Shown piece by piece: positions 48,583 to 58,297 of a DNA stretch of 64,000 nucleotides (position 1 is its first letter; every line of letters starts with the position of its first letter). The notes beneath the pieces are model-generated. The model was not told the DNA's origin. It saw only the letters and a program-made list of their open reading frames with translations, and did no database searches. The position numbers were made by a program, and so were the translations under genes. This stretch comes from Azolla caroliniana (taxonomy: Eukaryota; Polypodiophyta): the NCBI GenBank assembly GCA_043228905.1, contig JBHGNT010000012.1:5518001-5582000 (forward strand), written 5' to 3'.

Positions 48583-49008
48583 GTGTGACAACGAATGGTG
48601 GCGTCTGTGCGTAATACTTAGTGGGATACCTCCCGTAACCTAGCAGAGTATAAGGGAGACGACTACAACCGAGCTCCTTAGACAATGGGCTAGCGCACAC
48701 ACCGTTACTCACGCCTACGCTCTTAAGGATTACAAACACACAGTAGATTAACCACAGATACGCACATATATCAGAGAAGATAGAACTCTATTAAGATACG
48801 CCTTTTACATTCAAAATTACACGCTACCTCTATCAAAGGTTTTCTGCCCTTTATATACGCAGGGTCTTTTAGCCGTTCACGCTTCCCGCGTGAACCGTTA
48901 CATGCGTTACAATATTATTCTATTCCATATTATTGCGCTCTTGTCCATCGGTTACTATTCCGACGGACAACACATGGCACGCCTGTGGGATAGTGCCATG
49001 GCACGTCG
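48583..49008 (-). repeat. Probable 3' LTR of gypsy D
   Basis: Non-coding stretch after the stop of the extra coding region. On the minus strand it has a purine-rich tract (AAAGGGATGGG) just upstream, a TATA box (TATATAAA, 48850-48857) and an end reading CGTTGTCACACA next to the gypsy C gag. The exact ends are uncertain because the partner LTR is not visible. Confidence 0.5.
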
Positions 49009-49019
49009 GACCCATCCCT

Positions 49020-49534
49020 TTAATCTTCCTCCAAAATGGCCCTGATGTTTGGTTCTGATATGGTGTTCGTGTGGTTGTGTGGTTCCCCTGCATGGTCGGG
49101 AGGGCTTCTCATGGTGTCGCGGTCGTCCTGTGTGGGTGGTCCGGGTTCTGCGGGCTCTTCTTGGGCTAGGGGGTTTGGTTCATCCGTCCGCGGGCTTGCG
49201 GTAGGTCGCGGCTCTATTTCGTTCGTCACTTCCTCCGTGCTGTCGGCCGTTGTTGTACACTCTGGGGAGTGGGGTTGCGGTTCCTCTTGGTCCGGAATGT
49301 TCTCCGTGCGGTCGGCCGTAAGCGTATGCTCCAGTTCATGGGGTTCCTCTTGGTCAGTGGTTTCGCTGTCTGGTATTGCGGGGGACTCCGCTCGCCGTTC
49401 CGTGTTGTTCACCGTAGTGGTAATTTCTGGAGACATGGCCTGAGGTTCCTCTTGTTCAGTAGTATTCGGAATTGGTGTCGCAATGGATTCCTCGTTTGTT
49501 CGCGTGCTGCCGGCTTGCGTGATCTGGTGAAACA
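49020..49534 (-). pseudogene. Gypsy D extra 3' ORF, C-terminal part
   Basis: About 171 residues from the copia E junction to a stop at 49020. The composition is extreme, rich in Pro, Glu, Thr and Asp, with recurring Q-E-E-P-x-x-x-S-P-E-like units (TTEQEEPQAMSPEITTT, TTDQEEPHELEHTLTAD, IPDQEEPQPHSPECTTT). No known domain is recognised. It is predicted to be disordered. It continues the coding region at 55666-57977, from which it is separated by the copia E insertion. Confidence 0.6.
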
Positions 49535-49921
49535 TGTTGGGATTTCGGTCCCTCCGGATGGGATGTCCGGAGATGAATGACGGCAAGCCCGGAGGCTGTT
49601 ACGGAACCATATGATGAAGAGTACCCGGCATGAAGCCGGATGAAGAGTACCCGGTTGCGGATCCGGATGATGAAGACCCCGGTTACGGAGCCGGATGATG
49701 AAGACCCCGGTTACGGAGCCGGATGCCGAAGACCCCGGTTACGGAGCCGGATGACGTATGTACCCGGAGAGAGATCCGGATGCGGAGACATATTTGTGAA
49801 TATGTTTGCCAAGGGCCCTTGAGGCTATACTTGTAAATAGCCCGAAAGTCATATATGTATAAATATGACTTAGGGCAAACAGTTTATGTTGTTGCTTAAT
49901 TTTCATGCGAAGTGAGAGCAG

Positions 49922-49956
<35 letters not shown>

Positions 49957-50219
49957 GAAGAGGTCGACGCCTCTGTGTATTGCCGCCGCCTGTGGCGAAG
50001 ACAGTGAGCTCAAGGTTGTTGCCTTGTAGCTTCACCATTGTACATCCCTGTGTATAGTGTGGTTGGAGTCTGAGAACTCCCGTGGTTTTTCCCATTTAGG
50101 GTTTTCCACGTAAAATATTCTGTGTACTCTCTCCTTCTATTGTCTCGTGCATTCTGTATTTCCTGTTTTCCAAGTGTTGATCATATTCCTCGGTTGTGGC
50201 CGAGCACTGTTGTGCAACA
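49535..50219 (+). repeat. LTR1 of copia E
   Basis: 685 bp, from TGTTGGGATT to GTGCAACA (inverted ends TGTTG/CAACA). It contains three 28-bp tandem units at 49663, 49691 and 49719, a TATA-like TATAAATATG at about 49857 and a (GA)n run at about 49925-49955. Left flank AAACA. Confidence 0.95.
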
Positions 50220-50222
50220 AAG

Positions 50223-50234
50223 TGGTATCAGAGC
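50223..50234 (+). other. Primer-binding site of copia E
   Basis: TGGTATCAGAGC, complementary to the 3' end of initiator methionine tRNA, three bases after LTR1. An identical site follows LTR2 at 54995-55006. Confidence 0.95.
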
Positions 50235-50250
50235 ACCGGTAACACAGAAA

Positions 50251-53200
50251 ATGGAAGGCGGCGGTAGTGGGCCTCCGAGGATGATGGTGCTGAATGCGCA
50301 GAATTACGCCGACTGGAAGATCAAGATGGAGGATCTTCTGATTGTTCGGGACCTGTACGAACCGATTGACAGGTCGGAAATACCGAAGGGGGTACTTGAG
50401 TCGGAATGGAGGCTTCTGAACCGGAAAGCCGTTGCAACCATTCGGCAATACGTCGACGTGAGCGTTCTACAACATGTGGCGAACGACACCAACGCATACG
50501 AGATGTGGCGGAAGCTGTCGGGCCTCTACGAGAGGAAGAATGCGTTGAACCGGACCTCACTGATGAGGAAGATAGTGAACCTCAAGTACCGGGACGGCGA
50601 GAGTATGGTGGAACACGTAAGCACGTTCATGGGATTCGTGAACCAGCTTGCGGCGATCAAGTTCCCGTTGGAGGATGCAATGCAAGCCATCATTCTGATG
50701 TGTACATTGCCGGAAAGCTGGGAGAACTTGGTGGTGACTCTCAGCACCTCCTGCACCGAAGATAACTTGTCTCTACAAACGGTAAAGACAAGTATTCTAA
50801 ATGAAGAAGCGCGTCGGAGAGATAAAGAACCGGCCACCGACTCGAAGGCGCTGCTTACCGAATCGGAACGGGGAAGACAATGGTACTGGAGTCCGCAAAG
50901 ACGGGAGAAGTCGGGGACCCGGTCGCAGTCAAGAGGAAGGCCCACATGCTTCCACTGTGGGAAGCCGGGGCACTTCCGGAAGAATTGTCGGCATTACCGA
51001 AAGGACAACGGAGCCGACGACACCGATTCGAAGAAGTCACCGGAGAGAAACGGTGCATACCGGGGAGCCACGGACCGGAGAGGTCCGGATCGGCGAGGGC
51101 AGGACCGGAAAGGAACGACGGCACTCGCGGCAAGTGAAGAAGAGATAATGCTCATTACCGAAGAGGGGGAGCTGAACCTTGCCGGTGAAGAGATGACCTG
51201 GGTGGTCGATTCCGGAGCGTCGTTCCACCTGACCCCGGAGAAGAAATACTTCTCATCCTACATAGCCGGTGAGCACGGCTGTGTCCGGATGGGAAATGAA
51301 GGCACGTGCCGGATTGCCGGCATAGGAGACGTGTGGCTGATGACATCAACCGGATGCAAGATGCTGCTGAAGGATGTCCGACACGTTCCGGAGGTTCGAT
51401 TGAACCTGATTTCGGCCGGGAGGCTAGACGATGAAGGCTACACGGGTAGCATCCGGAACGGTGTCATGAAGTTCAGCAAAGGGAGCCTGATAGTGGCTCG
51501 GGCCCGGAAGGTCAACACTCTGTACCTGATGAATGCCCGATTATGTCCGGAAGAGCTGAACGTGGCAGCCGACACTGCCGGTGAGCTGTGGCACAAAAGA
51601 CTGTGCCACATGAGTGAGAAGGGGATGAAGAGGCTTGCAGAAGACAACCTTATTCCAGTGAAGCATGTGCACCTGGAGAAGTGCACCGACTGCCTGGCCG
51701 GTAAGCAAAACTGGACCTCCTTCCACTCAAGGCCACCGACGAGACGTAGCGCACCATTGGAGCTGGTGCACACTGATGTGTGTCAGGTAGAAACGAAGTC
51801 ACATGGCGGAGCCCAGTACTTCGTGACATTCATTGATGATCACAGCCGGAAGCTGTGGACGGCACCGTTGAAGACAAAGGACCAAGTATTGTCCGTCTTC
51901 AAAGAACTCCACGCGAGAGTGGAAAGAGAATCCGGCAAGAAGCTGAAAGCGATACGAGCGGATAACGGAGGGGAATACCGAGGGCAATTCGAGGAGTATT
52001 GCCGTTCGATGGGAATCCGGCTCGAATTTACTGTGCCGAAGACGCCGGAACTGAACGGGCTGGCCGAGAGGATGAACCGGACCATAATGGAGAGGGTCCG
52101 GAGTATGCTGGCGCATGCGAAATTACCCAAGGGGTTTTGGGCTGAGGCAATGTCGACGGCGACATACGTGATAAACAGATCACCCTCAGTACCTTTGGAC
52201 GGAGACACGCCGCAGAGAGTGTGGACCGGTAGGGAAGTATCCTACCGGCATCTGAAGGTGTTCGGGTGTCTCGCATACGTGCATGTGGCAAAGGACCGGA
52301 GAGGAAAGCTAGATCCAAAGACCCGGCCATGCATATTCCTCGGTTACGGTGACGACGAGTTCGGCTACCGAGTATGGGACCCGGTCGACAAGAAGATATT
52401 CAGGAGTCGAGATATCATCTTCATGGAGGACAAGACACTCGCCGACTGGGAGTCGGAGAAGAAGATGAAGAGCTCCAAGTCGACCGGTGAGGATAAACTC
52501 TACGAGGAGCAGTCCCGACCGGCAAGGGACCGGTTAGCACTCGAGGATCCGGCCGAAGACGGTGAAGAAACAGAACCGGCCGAAGAAGAAGATGAAAATG
52601 ATACCGGAACCGGCCCCGATCCCGAAATGGATTCGGATGAAGAAGAAGAATCGGAAGAACCGGTTACCGAAGCTCTCGAACGGAGATATCCTCTAAGAGA
52701 GAGAAGGGCCCCCCGGAGATTTCCGGAACCAGAGCACGTGCTGCTAACCGACGAGGGGGAGCCGGAGAGCTTTGAAGAAGCAAAGCACGACACCCAGAGC
52801 CGCAGGTGGTTGAGTGCCATGCAGGACGAGATGGATTCCCTGCATGAGAACCACACATATGAACTTATGGAGTTGCCGAAAGGAAAGCGGGCACTTCGAA
52901 ACAAGTGGGTGTTCAAGCTGAAACCGGGAGATGCCGGAAACCCCCCGAGATACAAAGCCAGGATCGTGGTGAAGGGGTTTTAGCAGAAGAAGGGCGTCGA
53001 CTTCGACGAGATATTTGCCGCGGTAGTGAAGATGACCTCCATCCGGACGGTGCTGAGCATAGCGGCAAGCATGGACCTCGAGGTAGAACAGATGGACGTG
53101 AAGACGGCATTCCTTCACGGTGACCTCGAAGAAGAGATCTACATGCAGCAACCGGAAGGATTCGAGAAGAAAGGGAAGGAGCACCTGGTATGCCGGTTGA

Positions 53201-54330
53201 AGAAGAGCCTTTACGGACTGAAGCAGGCTCCCCGGCAATGGTACCGGAAGTTCGACTCCTTCATGACCAACGAAGGGTACCTCAAAACGCAGTCTGACCA
53301 CTGCGTGTTTGTGAAGAAATTCGAAGGAGGAGACTTTCTAATACTCCTCCTGTACGTGGACGACATGTTGATCGTCGGACGGGACCAGGTCAAGATACGG
53401 ATGCTGAAGAAGGCTCTTCACCGAACCTTCTCAATGAAGGACTTGGGTCCGGCGAGACAAATACTAGGGATGCACATCATCCGGGACCGGAGCAAGAAGC
53501 AGTTGTGGCTGTCACAGGAGAAGTACGTGACAAAGGTGCTTCAACGGTTCAACATGTCGGAAGCAAGACCGGTCGGATCAACCCTCCCGGCAAACTGCAA
53601 GCTGTCCAGCAAGCAAAGCCCCAGGACAAAGGCTGAGAAAGAGGACATGATGAAAGTACCATATGCCTCTGCTGTCGGAAGCTTGATGTACGCAATGGTG
53701 TGTACAAGACCAGACATTGGATACGCAGTCGGAGTGGTGAGCCGGTACATGAGCAATCCCGGCAAAGAGCATTGGAACGCGGTCAAGTGGATACTCCGAT
53801 ACCTGAAGGGCACGGCAAACGTGTGCCTCCGATTCGGCTCCGGTAAGCCCGAACTCGACGGCTTCACCGATTCGGATATGTCGGCTGTTGCAGATACCAG
53901 CCGGTCCACATCAGGGTATGTGATGACCTATGCAGGGGGAGCCGTTTCGTGGCAGTCGAGGCTGCAGAAGACGGTTGCGTTGTCAACCACGGAGGCGGAG
54001 TACATGGCAGCTGTTGAAGCCGGCAAGGAAATAATATGGATGAAGGACTTCATTAGAGAGCTCGGGATCCGGCAGGAGGAGTACCGACTCTACTGCGATA
54101 GTCAGAGTGCCATCCACCTTGCAAAGAACACGGCCTACCATTCCCGGACGAAACACATCCAGCGTAGATACCACTGGATCCGGGAAAGGATAGAAGACAA
54201 GGAGTTCGTGCTGACGAAGATCCACACGGACGAGAACGGGTCGGATATGCTGACCAAGGTGCTCACACCCGACAAGCTGGAAGCATGCCGGAAGAGGATC
54301 GGGTTGGAGAGACATCCCATGCCGAAGTGA
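50251..54330 (+). pseudogene. Copia E gag-pol polyprotein, interrupted by one in-frame TAG
   Basis: One frame of 1359 codons, broken only by TAG at 52981-52983 (codon 911). Order: gag (UBN2-like, MVLNAQNYADWKIKMEDLL near the start), CCHC zinc knuckle CFHCGKPGHFRKNC (233-246), protease VVDSGAS (Asp320), GAG-pre-integrase HKRLCHMSEKG, integrase core (TDVC, RADNGGEY, ELNGLAERMNR), acidic linker, RT with YVDD (1035-1038) and RNase H ending IHTDENGSDMLTK. All catalytic blocks look intact. The TAG separates integrase from most of RT, and a new in-frame ATG is at 53026. The ATG at 50251 is chosen because it lies just after the primer-binding site; the open frame extends upstream into LTR1. It makes the particle, protease, integrase and polymerase of a Ty1-like element. 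Confidence 0.93.
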
Positions 54331-54340
54331 AGGGGGAGTT
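54329..54340 (+). other. Polypurine tract of copia E
   Basis: GAAGGGGGAGTT immediately before LTR2, overlapping the stop codon of gag-pol. Confidence 0.9.
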
Positions 54341-54991
54341 TGTTGGGATTTCGGTCCCTCCGGATGGGATGTCCGGAGATGAATGACGGCAAGCCCGGAG
54401 GCTGTTACGGAACCATATGATGAAGAGTACCCGGCATGAAGCCGGATGAAGAGTACCCGGTTGCGGATTCGGATGATGAAGACCCCGGTTACGGAGCCGG
54501 ATGCCGAAGACCCCGGTTACGGAGCCGGATGACGTATGTACCCGGAGAGAGATCCGGATGCGGAGACATATTTGTGAATATGTTTGCCAAGGGCCCTTGA
54601 GGCTATACTTGTAAATAGCCCGAAAGTCATATATGTATAAATATGACTTAGGGCAAACAGTTTATGTTGTTGCTTAATTTTCATGCGAAGTGAGAGCAGC
54701 CGAGAGAGAGAGAGAGAGAGAGAGAGACGAAGAGGTCGACGCCTCTGTGTATTGCCGCCGCCTGTGGCGAAGACAGTGAGCTCAAGGTTGTTGCCTTGTA
54801 GCTTCACCATTGTACATCCCTGTGTATAGTGTGGTTGGAGTCTGAGAACTCCCGTGGTTTTTCCCATTTAGGGTTTTCCACGTAAAATATTCTGTGTACT
54901 CTCTCCTTCTATTGTCTCGTGCATTCTGTATTTCCTGTTTTCCAAGTGTTGATCATATTCCTCGGTTGTGGCCGAGCACTGTTGTGCAACA
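54341..54991 (+). repeat. LTR2 of copia E
   Basis: 651 bp with the same ends as LTR1. It has two instead of three 28-bp units (54469, 54497) and a shorter (GA)n run. Only a few single-base differences from LTR1 are visible. Confidence 0.95.
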
Positions 54992-55022
54992 AAGTGGTAT
55001 CAGAGCACCGGTAACACAGAAA

Positions 55023-55665
55023 ATGGAAGGCGGCGGTAGTGGGCCTCTGGGGATGATGGTGCTGAATGCGCAGAATTACGCCGACTGGAAGATCAAGATG
55101 GAGGATCTTCTGATTGTTCGGGACCTGTACGAACCGATTGACAGGTCGGAAATACCGAAGGGGGTACTTGAGTCGGAATGGAGGCTTCTGAACCGGAAAG
55201 CCGTTGCAACCATTCGGCAATACGTCGACGTGAGCGTTCTACAACATGTGGCGAACGACACCAACGCATACGAGATGTGGCGGAAGCTGTCGGGCCTCTA
55301 CGAGAGGAAGAATGCGTTGAACCGGACCTCACTGATGAGGAAGATAGTGAACCTCAAGTACCGGGACGGCGAGAGTATGGTGGAACACGTAAGCACGTTC
55401 ATGGGATTCGTGAACCAGCTTGCGGCGATCAAGTTCCCGTTGGAGGATGCAATGCAAGCCATCATTCTGATGTGTACATTGCCGGAAAGCTAGGAGAACT
55501 TGGTGGTGACTCTCAGCACCTCCTGCACCGAAGATAACTTGTCTCTACAAACGGTAAAGACAAGTATTCTAAATGAAGAAGCGCGTCGGAGAGATAAAGA
55601 ACCGGCCACCGACTCGAAGGCGCTGCTTACCGAATCGGAACGGGGAAGACAATGGTACCGGAGTC
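55023..55665 (+). pseudogene. Second, truncated copia E gag
   Basis: Near-identical to 50251-50893, with one in-frame TAG at 55491-55493. It ends abruptly after GGTACCGGAGTC, where the first copy would run on into the zinc knuckle. The following bases belong to gypsy D. Confidence 0.93.
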
Positions 55666-57977
55666 GGTCCGCTAGTGTACGATAGTCCTGCGCGAGGTCC
55701 TCGCGTACTGCCACAATGCTTTCCTCATTGAGTTTATAGAACCCTCGGCTGTCTTTCCTCCAATTCTCCCAGTCCACTTGATACGTATGCAATTCCACTG
55801 CTTGTGCAACCCACACCATCCATCCTTTTAATTGCGCTGTAAACCTCTCCCGATTCATTTGCAAAAGGATACGGATGTTGTCTGTTATGGCTTGGCAACG
55901 GTTGCGTGCTTCTTCTACAGATTTCTTGAGGTTTGCAATTTCTTGCTGATTAATTGCCGCCGCTTCCTCATACGTGATCCTCATTCCTGCCCAAAGCTGG
56001 GATTCCTTCGCATGGAGTTCTTCTAGTTTTCCCATTTCATTGTTCAGGCGGATTTCGAGCTGATGCCTTCTCTCCTGTTCTCCCACCAGCTACTTGTTGA
56101 ACCATGCTTTCTTCTTCTCTAATAAGGCCCGGAGTCCCGCGATTGCCGCTTCCGATTTTTTCGCTTCCTCCCGTAATTGGGAATTTTCTTCTTTCGTTTG
56201 GGTGTGTTGTGTTGTCTCCGTTGCGAGTTTCTCTTCAAGGGTCTTCACTGCCTTTCGGCCGTTGGCCCGGATGTCCTTTTCTCTGTCCGAGGATTGGTGA
56301 AGTTCAGCGCGGAGGTGGTCAATCTTTGATTCCGCTAGTTGTACGGCCCGTTTTGCCTTTGAGGCAATGGCGATCTGAGCCTCAATCTCTTCCCTCAGGG
56401 CTTCGACGGCGTTGGTTGTTGGTGGAGCTGCCTGTTGCGCCGTAGTCGCGTTATTTTCCAACTCCGTGATGCGTTCATTGGCATTTTGTAGCTCGGCTTG
56501 GGTCAATTTAACCTTTTTCCAGACATTTTTATTTTTAATCGCCATATCCTTGGTGCCCATACTGACCTTTGCTAGTTCCCTATGAACTTCGACAAGGGCC
56601 ACATTTAATGGGGTAGTTCCATCCCCATTCGGCGTATACCGGCGTTCCTCTGCCTGCCGACGCTGGCTAATTGATCCTCATCGTCGCTTTCCGCCGTTTG
56701 TGTTAATGCGCGCTCGATCATTTGGCGCTCTGCGTGCTCTTCGGCCATTTGTTGTGAGACTTTTATTTGTTGCGTTGCCAAGAATTCCATGAGTTCAAAA
56801 GAGGTTCCGAATTGTAATAGTGCGCTGAACTCATGGACCGTGCTCGGAATGTCCGGATACGCCAGCTCCTCGCTTTTCGCCGTCAATACGGCTTTCCCTC
56901 GCTGTGATTGGGCCGTAATGATCGGCCATAGTTCCCGGATTACTTCGAAGGTGGTGTTGGGCTCCGTAGCTGCGGAGCTGTCGTCCACGGTCGTTGTCTC
57001 CGTAGCTGCAAGTGCGTCTTTAACTAACCCTTGCCCATCTTTCCTGTCCAGTCTCTGCCTTTTCGGCCTCGGGCTTTCCTGTTGTGGTTCAGCTTCCCCT
57101 CCGGTGCCGCTTCCTCGGTGCGCGTAGCCTGCTCTTCCTGCGTTGTTCGCGTGTTTAGCTGGGCGGGTTGGGGTTCATCCTCCCACTCTTTGGTGGCTAA
57201 CTCCGCTAACCTTCGCTTTGCGGATCGAGGCGGCGGCGTGGGCTTGCTGGGATGCGGTGCCGATAGGCCTCAGGGTGGGAATAGTACCATCAGGTATTGT
57301 TGTATGATAGGGTTGAGCTTTTTGCCTCCTTGATACGCGTGCATGCCTTCCCTTAATGCCAGCCTTGTGATGACCCCCCAATCGACTATACGCCCTTCAA
57401 AGGTATCAATGATGATACCTGTCTTCTGCTTGGGCATCCCATATGCGTTTACATGTACGCATCCGACCTCCAATAGGAACTTGGAGATTTCGTGGAAAAA
57501 GGGATCCGGGATCTCCTTCGTTCTATATGCCTTGGCGGATGACGAATATGGACCGAAATATCTCTGTAGGGACTCTGCAGGAGGGATTTCAAAATGCCTT
57601 TTCCCTAGTGATGACATGTCCAACTTTTTCAGGATGGATGAGTTGGTGACCGTGTCGATGTTGAGTTTTGTAGCGATGTCTAGTGCATTAGGGTATGGAG
57701 GAGCCTCAACGACCCTGATGTACCCATCCAAGCGTTTCTCCACGAACCATCGACGCAAGGCGGTAGAGATGAATATCGGCATAGTCGGAATAGGCTCGTG
57801 GCTAGGGGGTGAAGACTGTTGGTTGCGGTGGGCTTGAGCTCTGTGATAGGATGGAGAAGAAGGTGAGGAAGTGGAGTGATGAGAGCGTTGAGAGCTAGAA
57901 GGTTGATTTTTGTATTGTGCAGAAAACCTTCTATTTCCTTCTTTTTGTGGCCTAGGGTTCATTGGTCGGTGAGCCAT
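55666..57977 (-). pseudogene. Gypsy D extra 3' ORF, N-terminal and coiled-coil part
   Basis: Read from 57977 leftwards. The first piece (57977-57270) has 235 residues, beginning with a basic Ser/Pro/Gln-rich leader (MAHRPMNPRPQKEGNRRF). A globular-looking segment follows, containing TALRRWFVEKRLDGYIRVVE and VITRLALREGMHAYQGGKK. The second piece (56988-56605) carries an EFSALLQFGTSFELMEFLA block. Two coiled-coil-like pieces follow (56602-56090 and 56086-55666), with long Glu/Lys/Ala/Gln heptad-like stretches (ALREEIEAQIAIASKAKRA, EARNRCQAITDNIRILLQM). Stops or frameshifts separate the pieces. No standard pol or gag domain is present. It lies between integrase and the 3' LTR, where Athila/Tat elements are known to carry extra ORFs. 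Confidence 0.65.
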
Positions 57978-58297
57978 CGTGGTGCTGTGTGTTCTTGGTC
58001 TAGAAGTCTTTGCATGCCTTAAGTCCTTTTAATAGCGTTGCTATCTTCTCTTTTTTTTTTTTTTTTCCGTAACGGTTACATACAAGACTATTTTTAGACT
58101 ATAATACAAGTGGGGCCGTCTACTTACTCGGCGGATTCTCCGGCTTTGTCTTGTCCGGCGGGGAACGGGTTAGGTGGCGTAGGTCCCAGATAAGGTTTAA
58201 GGCGAAACCCATTCACTTTCTGTCGTAACACTTCCCCGGCCAGCGTGCCTAGTTGAAACGTGCCTTGTTCTGGTCCTACTATCCAGTACGGGCCTGT

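Larger units (their letters stand above)
49535..55665 (+). mobile_element. Copia E: young TNT1-like LTR retrotransposon with a second, partial tandem copy
   Basis: Layout: LTR1 (49535-50219), primer-binding site, gag-pol (50251-54330), polypurine tract, LTR2 (54341-54991), then a second primer-binding site and the first 643 bp of another gag (55023-55665). The third LTR and the rest are missing, and the sequence returns to gypsy D at about 55666. The LTRs are almost identical apart from repeat-number differences, so the insertion is recent. Confidence 0.92.

Noticed and set aside
48750-48800. Possible structured RNA in the non-coding stretch left of the gypsy D extra ORF
   Set aside because: The stretch has a TATA box, a purine tract and an LTR-like end, so it is better explained as the 3' LTR of gypsy D.
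49036-49443. Plus-strand open frame rich in Ser/Gly/Val
   Set aside because: Antisense shadow of the Pro/Glu/Thr-rich gypsy D coding sequence.
50122-50250. Upstream extension of the copia E gag-pol frame from an ATG at 50122
   Set aside because: This part lies inside LTR1 and the primer-binding site; gag starts at ATG 50251.
52981-52990. Programmed UAG readthrough of the TMV type
   Set aside because: The bases after TAG (CAGAAG) do not match the CARYYA consensus; kept only as an open possibility in the findings.
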